Notes: a model not told the origin generated them from the letters alone. Numbered from the stretch's first letter, positions 55,346-64,000 are shown. The stretch: DNA of 64,000 nt from TC-15 sp034437275 (GCA_034437275.1 DAOTUD010000036.1:6790-70789); one strand, 5' to 3'. Made by a program: numbers and translations.

Positions 55346-56734
55346 ATGAAGTTAACTATTATTGGTGGCGGCGGTGTCCGTGCTCCGCTGCTTGTGGCCA
55401 CTGCACTCCGCCGGGCAGAACGTATCGGTCTGCGCGAAATCTGTTTGATGGATATTGATGCAGATAAGCTGGCGATCATTGGCCGCCTGGTACGCGGCGT
55501 GGCCGAGCGGATGGGAAGTGGGGTACAGATATCGACGACGTCCGACGCCCGCCACGCATTGGCCGATGCCCAGTTTGTGATCACGACGATCCGTGTGGGC
55601 GGAGATGCGGGGCGCGTTCTGGATGAACGGATCGCGCTGCAACACGGCGTTCTAGGACAAGAAACCACCGGCCCTGGTGGTTTTGCGATGGCGCTGCGCA
55701 GCATCCCGACAATGCTTGATTATGCGCAAATGATGCGCGAGATATGTCCTGAGGCGTGGCTATTCAACTTCACCAACCCCGCCGGTTTAGTTGCCCAGGC
55801 GCTCTATGATGCCGGGTATGAACGGGTTATCGGCATTTGTGATTCCGCGAATTTGGCCCAGCATTCGATTGCGGCACAGCTTGATGTTGATCCCAATGCA
55901 CTGCATCCCGAAGTATTTGGCCTGAACCATCTCTCATGGGGCCGCCGCATGGTTTATGACGGCGAAGATGTGCTGCCGCGCTTTCTTGCCGACTCCGATT
56001 TCCTCCGCGAGACGATCCAAAATGTGTTTGAGCCGGAACTGATCCATTTGTTCGGTATGTGGCTCAATGAATATCTTTATTACTATTACTACGCCGAACA
56101 GGCCATCGCGGCCATTGTTGCCGACGAAAAAACACGTGGCCAGGAAATTGCCGACCTCAACCGTGATCTGCTGGCGCGCCTGCGTGACATTGACATCACC
56201 GCCGATTTAGATACGGCGCTGGCTGTCTATTACCGCTACAACCGGCGACGCGAGGCGACCTACATGCATTATGCGCAGCAGACTGCTCCTACGCCCGAAA
56301 AAGCAGATACCATGTTCAACGAAATGTTTGTTGATCGTGATCCTCATGCGGATGAAGGATACGCTGGGGTGGCGCTGGATATTATGGAAGCGCTGGTGAC
56401 AGATCGCCCGCGTTATACTGCGCTCAATGTCCCCAATCAGAACGCCATTGAAGGCATGGCTCCCGACGATGTGGTTGAAGTGAGCTGCAGAGTCGATGGC
56501 ACAGGCATACATCCAGTGCCGCTTGGGGCGATCCCGCCGGCTCAGGCATGGCTGATGCATTCCGTCAAACGTTACGAACGCCTGACCGTGCAGGCGATTA
56601 GCGAGCACTCGCGTACTGTAGCCATTCAAGCCCTGATGGCGCATCCGCTTGTGTTGTCCTATTCGCGTGCCAGGCCGCTGGTGGAAGAGTATTTGCAGGC
56701 CCATGCTCCCTATGTTGGCGTGTGGGAGGAGTGA
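55346..56734 (+). CDS. Glycoside hydrolase family 4
   Basis: The 462-residue protein begins with a Rossmann NAD-binding motif (MKLTIIGGGGVRAPL). GH4 hallmarks are GLDEERI-like VLDERIALQHG, ETTGPGGFAMALRSIP, FNFTNPAGLVAQAL, the metal-site Cys in GICDSAN and the NH pair in FGLNHLSWGRRM. GH4 enzymes cleave (phospho)glycosides through NAD- and Mn-dependent redox chemistry. It is most like 6-phospho-beta-glucosidases by wording, but no phosphotransferase genes are present, so a non-phosphorylated substrate is possible. ATG 55346 is preferred; a TTG at 55319 is possible. Confidence 0.92.
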   Translation: MKLTIIGGGGVRAPLLVATALRRAERIGLREICLMDIDADKLAIIGRLVRGVAERMGSGVQISTTSDARHALADAQFVITTIRVGGDAGRVLDERIALQHGVLGQETTGPGGFAMALRSIPTMLDYAQMMREICPEAWLFNFTNPAGLVAQALYDAGYERVIGICDSANLAQHSIAAQLDVDPNALHPEVFGLNHLSWGRRMVYDGEDVLPRFLADSDFLRETIQNVFEPELIHLFGMWLNEYLYYYYYAEQAIAAIVADEKTRGQEIADLNRDLLARLRDIDITADLDTALAVYYRYNRRREATYMHYAQQTAPTPEKADTMFNEMFVDRDPHADEGYAGVALDIMEALVTDRPRYTALNVPNQNAIEGMAPDDVVEVSCRVDGTGIHPVPLGAIPPAQAWLMHSVKRYERLTVQAISEHSRTVAIQALMAHPLVLSYSRARPLVEEYLQAHAPYVGVWEE

Positions 56735-56741
56735 CTACGCA

Positions 56742-57689
56742 GTGGAGCAAACGCAAACAACGGGCACTGGCCAGACCGCGCCACTAGATATCATGTTGGT
56801 CGGTGTGTATTTCTGCGATCTGATTTTTACGGGGCTGCCACGTATGCCTGTGCTCGGTCAAGAAATCTTCGGTTCTGGGTTTGATATCCTGCCCGGCGGC
56901 ACTTTCAACACAGCCGTTGCCCTGCACCGGCTGGGCCTGAAGGCCGGTTGGTTGTGCGAATTTGGGAACGATCTTTTTAGCCAGTTTGTGCTGGATGCTG
57001 CGCGCGAATTGGGCCTGGATGACAGCTATTTTCGGATTCACGATAAGCCCTTGTGCAACATCACGGTGTCGTTATCGTTTGCCGAAGACCGGGCCTTCGT
57101 AACCTATACCGATATGTTCCGCCCACGCTCGGTAATGGACTTGCTAGAAACCCATCAGACACGCTGTGTGGTCCTGCCCGTGTTCTACCATCAACCGGAC
57201 ATCTTGACGCTGAGCGAGCAGGTGCACGATCAAGATGGACTGCTATTTATGGACTGCGCCCAAATCGATGTCACTCTAAAAACCCCTGGTGTTGTTGATG
57301 CGCTCCGGGCAGTGGATATTTTTGCCCCCAACGAAACTGAAGCCTTGCAGTTGACCGGGGCGGCAAGCGTGGATGAGGCGCTCTCGATTCTGGCTGCGCT
57401 CACACCGCTTATTGTGCTCAAGCAGGGGGCTGGCGGTGCGGTGGCGCGGCATGGTGAGACGACGCTTCACGTCTCGGCCCTCGAAGGTCTTGAGGTCGTG
57501 GACACAACCGGAGCCGGCGATTGTTTTAATGCGGGCTTTTTGTCTGGTTACCTGCGCGGTGAATCGCTGGAGCGGTGTTTGCAACTGGGCAACATTGTCG
57601 GCGGATTGACCCTCAGAGCGCGCGGTATACAGGGAGTACCAACGGTCAGCGAAGTAGAGCACCACCTGGCAGGTTATTTGTCGCAGTAA
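56742..57689 (+). CDS. PfkB-family carbohydrate kinase
   Basis: The 315-residue protein is read from GTG 56742, placed after GGGAGGAG and eight bases after the GH4 stop. Ribokinase-type motifs are GGTFNTAVALHRLG near the N-terminus and DTTGAGDCFNAGFLSG near the end, with the catalytic Asp in the latter. FAPNETEALQLTG is also typical. It would phosphorylate a sugar released by the GH4 enzyme. An upstream in-frame ATG (56649) would overlap GH4 and is rejected. Confidence 0.92.
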   Translation: MEQTQTTGTGQTAPLDIMLVGVYFCDLIFTGLPRMPVLGQEIFGSGFDILPGGTFNTAVALHRLGLKAGWLCEFGNDLFSQFVLDAARELGLDDSYFRIHDKPLCNITVSLSFAEDRAFVTYTDMFRPRSVMDLLETHQTRCVVLPVFYHQPDILTLSEQVHDQDGLLFMDCAQIDVTLKTPGVVDALRAVDIFAPNETEALQLTGAASVDEALSILAALTPLIVLKQGAGGAVARHGETTLHVSALEGLEVVDTTGAGDCFNAGFLSGYLRGESLERCLQLGNIVGGLTLRARGIQGVPTVSEVEHHLAGYLSQ

Positions 57690-57700
57690 GATATTGAGGA

Positions 57701-59230
57701 ATGCCAATTGTGACTTTTCCGCACTATTCAGATTGGAACGTTTATTTTGGCGATTTACATAACCACTGTGGCGTGAGTTATGGCAAAGGCTCGTTGGAAG
57801 ATGCTTTTGCGAACGCGCGACAGCAGCTTGATTTCGCCAGCGTAACCGTTCATGCCCATTGGCCCGATATTCCCACCGATGATCCACGCCTGGACTACCT
57901 GGTCGAGTATCACGCACGCGGGTTTGAATCGGCAGTTGAGCAGTGGGCGCGCTATCAGGCGGCGACGGACGAGGCACAGCGCGACGGTGCGTTTGTGACG
58001 TTGCCGAGCTTCGAATGGCATTCAATGCAATATGGCGATTATGTCGTATATTTCAAGGACACCGCCGCCAGCCATATCATCCCGGCCCAGGATCTCGATG
58101 AGATGCGGGCGCAGTTGCGCCAGTTGGCTGCACGCGGTGTTGAGACCTGGCTGATCCCACACCATATCGGCTATCGTGCTGGCTATCGGGGCATCAATTG
58201 GGGTACGTTTAGCCCTGAGTTCTCGCCAGTCGTTGAGATCATGTCGTTTCACGGGCTTTCCGAGCATACAGAAGCCCCGTATCCCTATCTGCACTCCATG
58301 GGCCCGCGCGATACGCGGAGTACGGTCCAATATGGCTTAAGCCAGGGGCATGTTTTTGGGTTCATTGGGTCCACCGACCATCACAGTGCCCATCCCGGTC
58401 ACTACGGTTATGGACGGTTGGGTGTATGGGCAGAAGCGCTTACTCGTGAGGCGCTTTGGGAGGCCATTGGGGCGCGGCGGACCTACGCGCTGACCGGGGA
58501 TCGGATTGACCTCCGGGTTGAGTTAAATGGGGCACCGCTGGGGGCTGTGCTACCCGCCACGCCAGAGCGCTGGATCGACGTCAGTGTGACTGGTGGTGAT
58601 GCGCTGGATGTGGTTGAGGTCTTGCATAATAACCAGGTCATCCACCGGTGGCATCCTGCCACGCCTGTTTCACCACCGGGTGATGGCCTGTTCAAGGTGC
58701 TGGTAGAAGTCGGGTGGGGAGAAGCAACAACCATTACAGACTGGACGGTTGATCTCCAGGTCGAACAGGGACGGCTGGTGGATGTCGAGCCGCGCTTGCG
58801 GGGACACGGCATTGAACCCCCTCCACAGAATGTGCAAGACCGCTTTGTGTTTAGCAAGGTGGAGCAGCCCGGCCCAGATCATATCCGGTGGACCACCGTC
58901 ACATGGCGCAATCCCACCGTATTGTCCCCGGCAATGCAAGGATTATGCCTGATGCTGGAAGGGGACGCCAATACCCGGCTTACCGGGCGCATCAATGACC
59001 GCAAGATCTCACTCACTTTAGGCGAACTGCACGCCGGGGCACGCACGATGTATCTTGGGGGCTTTGTATCGCCCGCGATCTGTGTTCATCAAGCGGTGCC
59101 GCAGTCGGCATATGAGGGCCGGTTTGCGTTTCAACATTGGAGCACCAGTGATACGCGCGATTGGTATTATGTTCGCGTCCGGCAGCGAAACGGTCACTAC
59201 GCCTGGAGTTCACCGATCTGGGTAGGATAA
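57701..59230 (+). CDS. PHP-type/DUF3604-like metal-dependent protein
   Basis: This 509-residue protein has a PHP-like metal-binding pattern: FGDLHNHCGVSYGKG near residue 17, LPSFEWHS near 103, PHHIGYR near 150 and GSTDHHSAHPGHYG near 225. The C-terminal half (from about 270) is beta-rich (LRVELNGAPLGAVLP, WYYVRVRQRNGHYAW), like the companion domain of these proteins. A phosphoesterase or related hydrolase role is expected from the fold. It follows the kinase by 12 bases, and GAGGA precedes the ATG, so it belongs to the same sugar operon. The substrate is unknown. Confidence 0.85.
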   Translation: MPIVTFPHYSDWNVYFGDLHNHCGVSYGKGSLEDAFANARQQLDFASVTVHAHWPDIPTDDPRLDYLVEYHARGFESAVEQWARYQAATDEAQRDGAFVTLPSFEWHSMQYGDYVVYFKDTAASHIIPAQDLDEMRAQLRQLAARGVETWLIPHHIGYRAGYRGINWGTFSPEFSPVVEIMSFHGLSEHTEAPYPYLHSMGPRDTRSTVQYGLSQGHVFGFIGSTDHHSAHPGHYGYGRLGVWAEALTREALWEAIGARRTYALTGDRIDLRVELNGAPLGAVLPATPERWIDVSVTGGDALDVVEVLHNNQVIHRWHPATPVSPPGDGLFKVLVEVGWGEATTITDWTVDLQVEQGRLVDVEPRLRGHGIEPPPQNVQDRFVFSKVEQPGPDHIRWTTVTWRNPTVLSPAMQGLCLMLEGDANTRLTGRINDRKISLTLGELHAGARTMYLGGFVSPAICVHQAVPQSAYEGRFAFQHWSTSDTRDWYYVRVRQRNGHYAWSSPIWVG

Positions 59231-59253
59231 TAGGCTATTTTTGGGTAAGTATT

Positions 59254-59312
59254 GGCTGATGGCGTTTTACACACAAAAAGCGCTCTCTATCATACGGAAA
59301 TCGGCATCAGCC
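59254..59312 (+). promoter_or_regulatory. Promoter of sugar transporter operon flanked by inverted repeat
   Basis: TTTACA (59266-59271) and TATCAT (59288-59293) are 16 bases apart, each one mismatch from consensus. Eight-base arms GGCTGATG (59254-59261) and CATCAGCC (59305-59312) flank the promoter precisely. This could be a two-site operator. The leader to the ATG at 59443 is about 140 bases. Confidence 0.5.
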
Positions 59313-59442
59313 AGAAGTACACCACCATCGATAAGACTAAACGAGAGAAACAATGGTAAGACTGCTTGAAGGAGGTGGTTTATAGAAGAAAACGCTATCG
59401 AAAAAGAATCGTCAATCGAAAAAATATAGGAGGAAAAAAATC

Positions 59443-60738
59443 ATGCGTAAATTGTTTGTTGTGCTATTGGTTCTGGTCATTGCTGTTCCGCTTGGCAGCT
59501 CGGTGGTTGCCCAGGATGGCGATGAGGTCTTCTGTGGAACAGACGAGAACGTGACCATCACCTATATTGGTGATCCTGTAGGTGGCCACCCGGATGCTGA
59601 GAAAGCGGCCATTGAACGGTTCGAGGCTGCCTGCCCGAACATCACTGTCGAGCGGATTGATGGAGCAGCCAATGTGCAGGAACTGTTGGCCAGCTACCTT
59701 CAGGCGTTCGAGGCAGAGAGCGCCGACCTGGACGTGATCCGTGTCGATGTCATCTGGCCCGGGCAGTTGGCCGAACACTTGTTGGACCTGAGGGAATATG
59801 TGCCTGATGAGCAGTACAACGCGTATCTCCCGGCGCTGGTCACCAACGACACGGTAGATGGCCGGTTGGTTGCGGTCCCACTGCGTATCGGCTTCGGGAT
59901 GCTCTACTACCGCACCGATCTCATCGAGAAGTATGGCTATGATGGACCGCCCGAAACCTGGCCTGAACTGGAAGAGATGGCACAGACCATCCAGGCTGGC
60001 GAACGGGATGAGGGCAACGCGGACTTCTGGGGCTTCGTGTGGCAGGGCAACGCCTATGAGGGCTTGACCTGCAATGCCCTGGAATGGCAGGTTTCGGCTG
60101 GTGGCGGATCGATCGTCAGCCCTGACGGCGAGATCCAGGTCAACAACGAAGCCACCCTCAACGCCTTTGAGCGTGCCGCGAGCTGGGTCGGAACGATCAG
60201 CCCGCCAGGCGTCACGACGTATCAGGAAGAAGATGCGCGTGCGGTCTGGCATGCGGGCAACGCGGCTTTCATGCGCAACTGGCCCTATGCCTACAGCGCC
60301 AGCCTGGAAAGCGAAGCCATTGCCGACGTGTTCGATGTAGCGCCGCTGCCCAAGGGCGCTGGCGACCGTAGTGCGGCCACACTGGGTGGCTGGCACATCG
60401 GCGTGTCGCGCTACTCTGACAACCCAGACGCCGCCGCGGCCTTCGCAGTGTTCTTCACCAGCTACGACGAACAGAAGGAGTACGCCATTGCGACTTCGTC
60501 ACCGCCGGGCATTGCCGATCTGTACGCCGATCCGGACATTCAAGAAGCCATGCCCTTCTCCTCGCCTGAGGTAGTTGAAGGCACGACGGCACGCCCCTCG
60601 ACGGCGACTGCCGAACAATACAACGCGACCTCGACGCTGTACTTCGAGACTGTACACTCGATTCTCACTGGGGAACAGGACGCCCAGACGGCCCTCGAAC
60701 TGCTTGAGCTGGACCTGATGGAACTGCTCGAAGAATAG
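59443..60738 (+). CDS. Sugar ABC transporter substrate-binding protein (family 1)
   Basis: The 431-residue exported protein has a signal peptide (MRKLFVVLLVLVIAVPLGSS, cleavage near VAQ) and no lipobox Cys. Family-1 binding-protein segments are AAIERFEAACPNITVE, DVIRVDVIWPGQLAEHL, AVPLRIGFGMLYYRTDLIEKYG and AAFMRNWPYAYS. It delivers oligosaccharides or sugar derivatives to the two permeases that follow. AGGAGG precedes the ATG. A hairpin terminator after it would keep its level above that of the permeases. Confidence 0.93.
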   Translation: MRKLFVVLLVLVIAVPLGSSVVAQDGDEVFCGTDENVTITYIGDPVGGHPDAEKAAIERFEAACPNITVERIDGAANVQELLASYLQAFEAESADLDVIRVDVIWPGQLAEHLLDLREYVPDEQYNAYLPALVTNDTVDGRLVAVPLRIGFGMLYYRTDLIEKYGYDGPPETWPELEEMAQTIQAGERDEGNADFWGFVWQGNAYEGLTCNALEWQVSAGGGSIVSPDGEIQVNNEATLNAFERAASWVGTISPPGVTTYQEEDARAVWHAGNAAFMRNWPYAYSASLESEAIADVFDVAPLPKGAGDRSAATLGGWHIGVSRYSDNPDAAAAFAVFFTSYDEQKEYAIATSSPPGIADLYADPDIQEAMPFSSPEVVEGTTARPSTATAEQYNATSTLYFETVHSILTGEQDAQTALELLELDLMELLEE

Positions 60739-60765
60739 CGGCTGTCAGGCGTTTCTATCGATTCA

Positions 60766-60807
60766 AGGGGCGGTGATTCACCGAGGGTGGTCACCACCCC
60801 TGTTTTC
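60766..60807 (+). terminator. Hairpin terminator between binding protein and permease genes
   Basis: Arms at 60766-60775 and 60792-60801 pair with one mismatch, or a shorter GGGTG/CACCC stem forms inside, followed by GTTTTCC. As with the phn-type operon, it would separate the expression of the binding protein from that of the permeases. Confidence 0.6.
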
Positions 60808-60907
60808 CATAGGCCCTGATTACCGAACCACCTGTTGTGGTTGGCTGGTTGTTCCAGTGTACAAATTCGGCGGAGAGCCATCGTTTGCTAGTTTTCGGAG
60901 TCGTCCT

Positions 60908-62488
60908 ATGCGCAACTTCCTATCTCGCTTCGGCAAACTTACACCAGATACGGTGTCACACTTGACCGCTAAACAGCGGCTCGGTCTAGAACTGACCAGC
61001 GGGCTGCTCATTCTGATCGGGCTGGCCGCCTTGTTGTATTTTGGGGCCAGCGTGCACGCCGACGCCGGGATCCAGGAGGTACTTAACTGGACTGCCGAGG
61101 GATCAGACAGCGAGCGTCCATCATTGATCCTGGCGTTTCTGGACAGTTTTGGGATCATCATTCCTGTGCTGGTGATCACGCTCGGTCTCTCATCGATCTG
61201 GTTAGGATTATGGCTGCGTACGGCAGACATCAACGCCGCGCGTTGGGCCCAGATGTCTTTCTTGTGGCTGGCGATTGCCTTAGGGGCGGTAGCAGGCTTG
61301 CATATTGTGACCAATGGCGTCGATTGGGACGCGATCCAGGCGGCGTTGCCCCTGGGCGCAGCCACCAGTCTACTGGTCGCGGCGCTGGTTTGGCTAACCC
61401 GGAAGGCCGATACGAATTTTGTCGGACAGGAGATGTTGAGCGCACGGCAGACGCGTGCGGCCTGGAATCTGTTGATGCCCACGTTGGTCGTGCTGGTCCT
61501 GGTGGCGGCGCGCCCGCTCGAGCAGACCTTCATCAACAGTCTGACAGATAAGAAATTTGCCAGCGCAACAGTGCCGCGCTTCGTTGGCCTGGATAATTAC
61601 ACCAAGCTGTTGAGCTTCCGGGTAGATGAAGTAAATTGCCGCACCAATGACGAGGGGGAATGCAAGCGCACCCCGAACGGCTCGATAAGTTGGGAATTGA
61701 TCGAAAGAGATTTAATCACCAACGAGGGCTACAGGACAGCCTGGAACATCCAGATTCCGCTTATCCAGAGTGATGACAGATCTCTGGCGATCAGCGGGCA
61801 GGATAAGGACTGGCTGCTCAGCATGTGGGTGACCCTGCGGTTTGTCGTCGCCTCGGTATCCCTGGAATTTATCATCGGGCTGACTATGGCGCTCATCGTC
61901 AATTCTGGTTTCAGGGGACGTGGTTTTATGCGGGCGGTGATGTTGGTGCCCTGGGCCATCCCGACTGTGATCTCGGCTCGGCTGTGGGAGTTGATGCTTA
62001 AAGACACAACGGCAGGCATTATCAATCGGGTGCTGATGGATGTCGGCTACCTCGATAACCCGGAGGCGTGGTTGGCCCAACCCCATCTGCAGATCCCCTC
62101 GGCAGTAGCGGTCGATGTCTGGAAGACGTCGCCGTTTATGGCGCTATTGCTGTTGGCGGGTTTGCAGACCATCCCCACCGATCTATATGAAGCTGCGGCA
62201 GTGGATGGCGCGAACCGGCTGCGCCAGTTCATCAGTATTACGTTACCGCTGCTGCGCCCAACGATTGCGGTGGCGTTGGTTTTTCGGACACTGGATGCGC
62301 TGCGCGTGTTTGATTTGTTTAATGTGTTGTACCAGCGCCAACAGCTCACGATGGCGACCTACAATTATGAAAAACTGGTCAATGATCAGGCCGCAGGGTA
62401 TGCGGCGGCGACTGGGGTGTTGATCTTTATTTTCATCTTTATTTTTGCGGTGATCTATGTGCGCTTGTTGGGGGTAGATATAGAATGA
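60908..62488 (+). CDS. MalF-type sugar permease with extra N-terminal helices
   Basis: From ATG 60908 the protein has 526 residues. Four additional hydrophobic helices (about 25-50, 75-100, 108-130, 140-160) precede the usual MalF-like six. A periplasmic loop (about 205-285) lies after the first core helix. The EAA loop is DLYEAAAVDGANRLRQFISITLPLL. The next gene is its MalG-type partner with an ATGA overlap. No ATPase gene is adjacent. Confidence 0.9.
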   Translation: MRNFLSRFGKLTPDTVSHLTAKQRLGLELTSGLLILIGLAALLYFGASVHADAGIQEVLNWTAEGSDSERPSLILAFLDSFGIIIPVLVITLGLSSIWLGLWLRTADINAARWAQMSFLWLAIALGAVAGLHIVTNGVDWDAIQAALPLGAATSLLVAALVWLTRKADTNFVGQEMLSARQTRAAWNLLMPTLVVLVLVAARPLEQTFINSLTDKKFASATVPRFVGLDNYTKLLSFRVDEVNCRTNDEGECKRTPNGSISWELIERDLITNEGYRTAWNIQIPLIQSDDRSLAISGQDKDWLLSMWVTLRFVVASVSLEFIIGLTMALIVNSGFRGRGFMRAVMLVPWAIPTVISARLWELMLKDTTAGIINRVLMDVGYLDNPEAWLAQPHLQIPSAVAVDVWKTSPFMALLLLAGLQTIPTDLYEAAAVDGANRLRQFISITLPLLRPTIAVALVFRTLDALRVFDLFNVLYQRQQLTMATYNYEKLVNDQAAGYAAATGVLIFIFIFIFAVIYVRLLGVDIE

Positions 62489-63336
62489 GGACACGCAAAC
62501 GTTTCTCTCAAGCATTCAACCGCGCCGTGCTTTATGTGGGAGTTGCACTGATTGCGTTCTATGCGCTATTCCCGTTTTATTGGGCGTTCAATACGTCGTT
62601 CAAGGGGGAAGACGAAATGTTTTCCCGCGCAACATACCTGCCTGAGGATCCTGAACTGATCAACTATGAAAGCGTGTTTAGCAACGATGCATTCCTTCGC
62701 GCCCTGGCGAACTCGGCGTTTGTCTCTGGTTCGACGGCGTTTATGGCGATTGTGATCGGGGCCTTTGCTGCCTACGCGCTGGGGCGGCTGCGCTTTCGAG
62801 GCCGTACGGTGATGTTGTATCTGGTCCTGGCGATGACCATGTTCCCGCGCATTTCGATTTTGTCCGGCCTGTATAAAATTGTGCGCGATCTGGATGTTTA
62901 CGGCACGCAGTTTGCGTTGATCGTGTCGTATCCGGTCTTCACGCTACCATTTGCGGTGTGGGTGTTGACGGCTTTCTTCCGTGGGTTGCCAACCGAGATC
63001 GAGGAAGCCGCGTTGGTAGACGGCGCAACGACGATGCAGACCTTTCGCCTGATCCTGCTGCCCCTGACGGCTCCGGCATTGGTGACGACCGGGCTGTTGG
63101 CGTTTATCACTTCCTGGAACGAGTACCTGTATGCATTGAACTTCACTCTCACAAATCCCGATGCGCAGACGGTGCCGGTCGCGATTGCGAAATTCACCGG
63201 CGAAGTGTCCTATCAGGAACCCATTGCGGAAATCATGGCGGCGGCGATGGTCGTGACACTGCCCCTCGTGTTCCTGGTTCTTATCTTCCAGAATCGTATT
63301 GTCGCAGGCCTGACTGCCGGTGCCGTCAAAGGATAA
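62485..63336 (+). CDS. MalG-type sugar permease
   Basis: This 283-residue membrane protein has six helices and the EAA loop EIEEAALVDGATTMQTFRLILLPL that docks the ATPase. Its start overlaps the MalF-type stop (ATGA). Length and layout are standard for the second permease of a carbohydrate importer. With the binding protein upstream and the MalK-type ATPase at 40.1 kb it could form a complete system. Confidence 0.93.
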   Translation: MRTRKRFSQAFNRAVLYVGVALIAFYALFPFYWAFNTSFKGEDEMFSRATYLPEDPELINYESVFSNDAFLRALANSAFVSGSTAFMAIVIGAFAAYALGRLRFRGRTVMLYLVLAMTMFPRISILSGLYKIVRDLDVYGTQFALIVSYPVFTLPFAVWVLTAFFRGLPTEIEEAALVDGATTMQTFRLILLPLTAPALVTTGLLAFITSWNEYLYALNFTLTNPDAQTVPVAIAKFTGEVSYQEPIAEIMAAAMVVTLPLVFLVLIFQNRIVAGLTAGAVKG

Positions 63337-64000
63337 TGTTTTGCATAAACCATAGCCGTCGCTCCCGCGATGGTGAATCGTTCTTGCTTGTGTGAACCGC
63401 AGCGCCCGGGGGCATAGTCCCCGGACGCTGCCCTCAGATATCGCTCGAACATGTTCTAACAAACGTCAATTACATATGCGTTGAATTCGGATCAAGCAGC
63501 GGTTCGGCCTGTCACTCGCGGCCCTTTTTCCGGCGTTTGTTTTGTCAGAAGCAGAGGGATATACCGTGATGCGCGGCACGCTGTCCGATCAACCGGCGCT
63601 GTATGGCGTGATAGCACGCATTCGCGACCTGGGATTGACCTTGATTTCGCTCTTGGTTTGCCAACTAACGGGAGGTTGGTGGTGGCGGATGTGGGGGATA
63701 CAGGCGGTTCTGAAACGGGAAAAGCTGTTGTGTGACACTCCCCACGCCTAAAGGCGGGGGCTTCTGGCGCACGCATGAGCTTACCTGCATGAACAAGCAC
63801 GGGCAGTGGTCCTACGTTAAGCGACAAGGGCGTGTCCCGCCCAAAAAGAGGTTTCTTATCTTGTGCGGTTCAAATTTTACGTGGCGACCTGCTCGCCACA
63901 ACCGGCTATTTGAAGTTGTTAAGATGCCGCATTGTGCTAACGCTGAGGCTATTCTCCTTCTGACGTTTAGCGCACAATCGTATTTAGTGAGTTGTACCAT
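63337..64000. other. Intergenic region with hairpins; possible IS200/IS605-type end
   Basis: No convincing gene is seen in these 664 bases. A strong stem (63399-63431, GCAGCG/CGCTGC around CCGGGG/CCCCGG) without T-tract may end the permease transcript. At 63740-63760 a compact hairpin (CGCCT-AA-AGGCG flanked by C and G runs) followed by CTTCTGG looks like the right end of IS200/IS605-type elements. A frame ending GDTGGSETGKAVV just before it might be the last trace of a TnpB-type gene. This is weak evidence. Confidence 0.3.

Noticed and set aside
59366..59442. Possible small basic protein after a strong AAGGAGGT
   Set aside because: No ATG or GTG lies at the right distance from this ribosome-like site, and the candidate frame is a Lys/Arg-rich run overlapping the real ribosome site and binding-protein gene.
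1..64000. CRISPR array, prophage or biosynthetic gene cluster
   Set aside because: No regularly spaced direct repeats, Cas genes, phage structural genes or modular synthases were seen. The only mobile traces are IS982, the IS3 remnant, the integrase scar and a doubtful IS605-type end.

Overview
The window reads as chromosomal DNA of a moderately GC-rich heterotrophic bacterium, most likely a member of Chloroflexota (Anaerolineae-like). This is inferred from gene content: an F420-type oxidoreductase, a SNF2/SWIM gene pair, GAF and HisKA_3 kinases, a DMSO-reductase-type operon, heliorhodopsin and many sugar-uptake genes. No rRNA or taxonomic marker is present, so the assignment stays an inference. 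Two tRNA genes (Val-CAC, Pro-CGG) each have a clear sigma70-type promoter.

Layout. 1-5.1 kb: a truncated secreted protein, an SDR dehydrogenase, and a four-gene minus-strand operon (small conserved protein, HAD hydrolase, F420-type oxidoreductase, aldo/keto reductase). 5.2-15.7 kb: tRNA-Val, a GAF histidine kinase, a heterodimeric ABC exporter, and a signalling cluster made of a B12-binding protein with the CarH-type W-x9-EH photoreceptor motif, a histidine kinase, a receiver-kinase hybrid and another kinase. 16-18.7 kb: two membrane-anchored TPR proteins. 19-28 kb: a kinase and NarL-type regulator followed by a DmsABC-type molybdoenzyme operon with a TorD chaperone and a polyferredoxin. 28-32 kb: a Moco-type riboswitch with an intrinsic terminator, then an ECF transporter (fused ATPases, S, T) that encloses a sulfite-oxidase-fold lipoprotein, then MobB. 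32.2-33.5 kb: tRNA-Pro, an integrase remnant and a heliorhodopsin. 33.6-40 kb: SNF2 helicase, SWIM protein, an IS982 element and an anaerobic sulfatase-maturase-type radical SAM enzyme. 40-46.4 kb: an ABC ATPase, two sugar isomerase/epimerases, two Gfo/Idh dehydrogenases and a membrane protein. 46.8-51.2 kb: PhnD/PhnC/PhnE-type transporter with an oversized permease. 51.2-63.3 kb: an IS3 remnant, a 1201-residue LacI-sensor/kinase/receiver/AraC regulator, a GH4 glycosidase, a PfkB kinase, a PHP-type protein and a sugar ABC transporter. The last 660 bases hold no convincing gene.

How it fits together. The 19-32 kb stretch looks like one molybdenum-cofactor-centred unit: a molybdoenzyme with its chaperone, next to a Moco-sensing RNA that would control an ECF importer and the guanylation factor MobB. 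The most interesting hypothesis is that this ECF system, with its Moco-fold lipoprotein, imports Moco, molybdopterin or a related precursor. A second notable system is the B12 photoreceptor-like protein wired to histidine kinases. Heliorhodopsin is a second light-related gene in an apparently non-phototrophic context. The 40-63 kb part is a carbohydrate-use region in which the lone MalK-type ATPase may serve the sugar transporter that lacks one.
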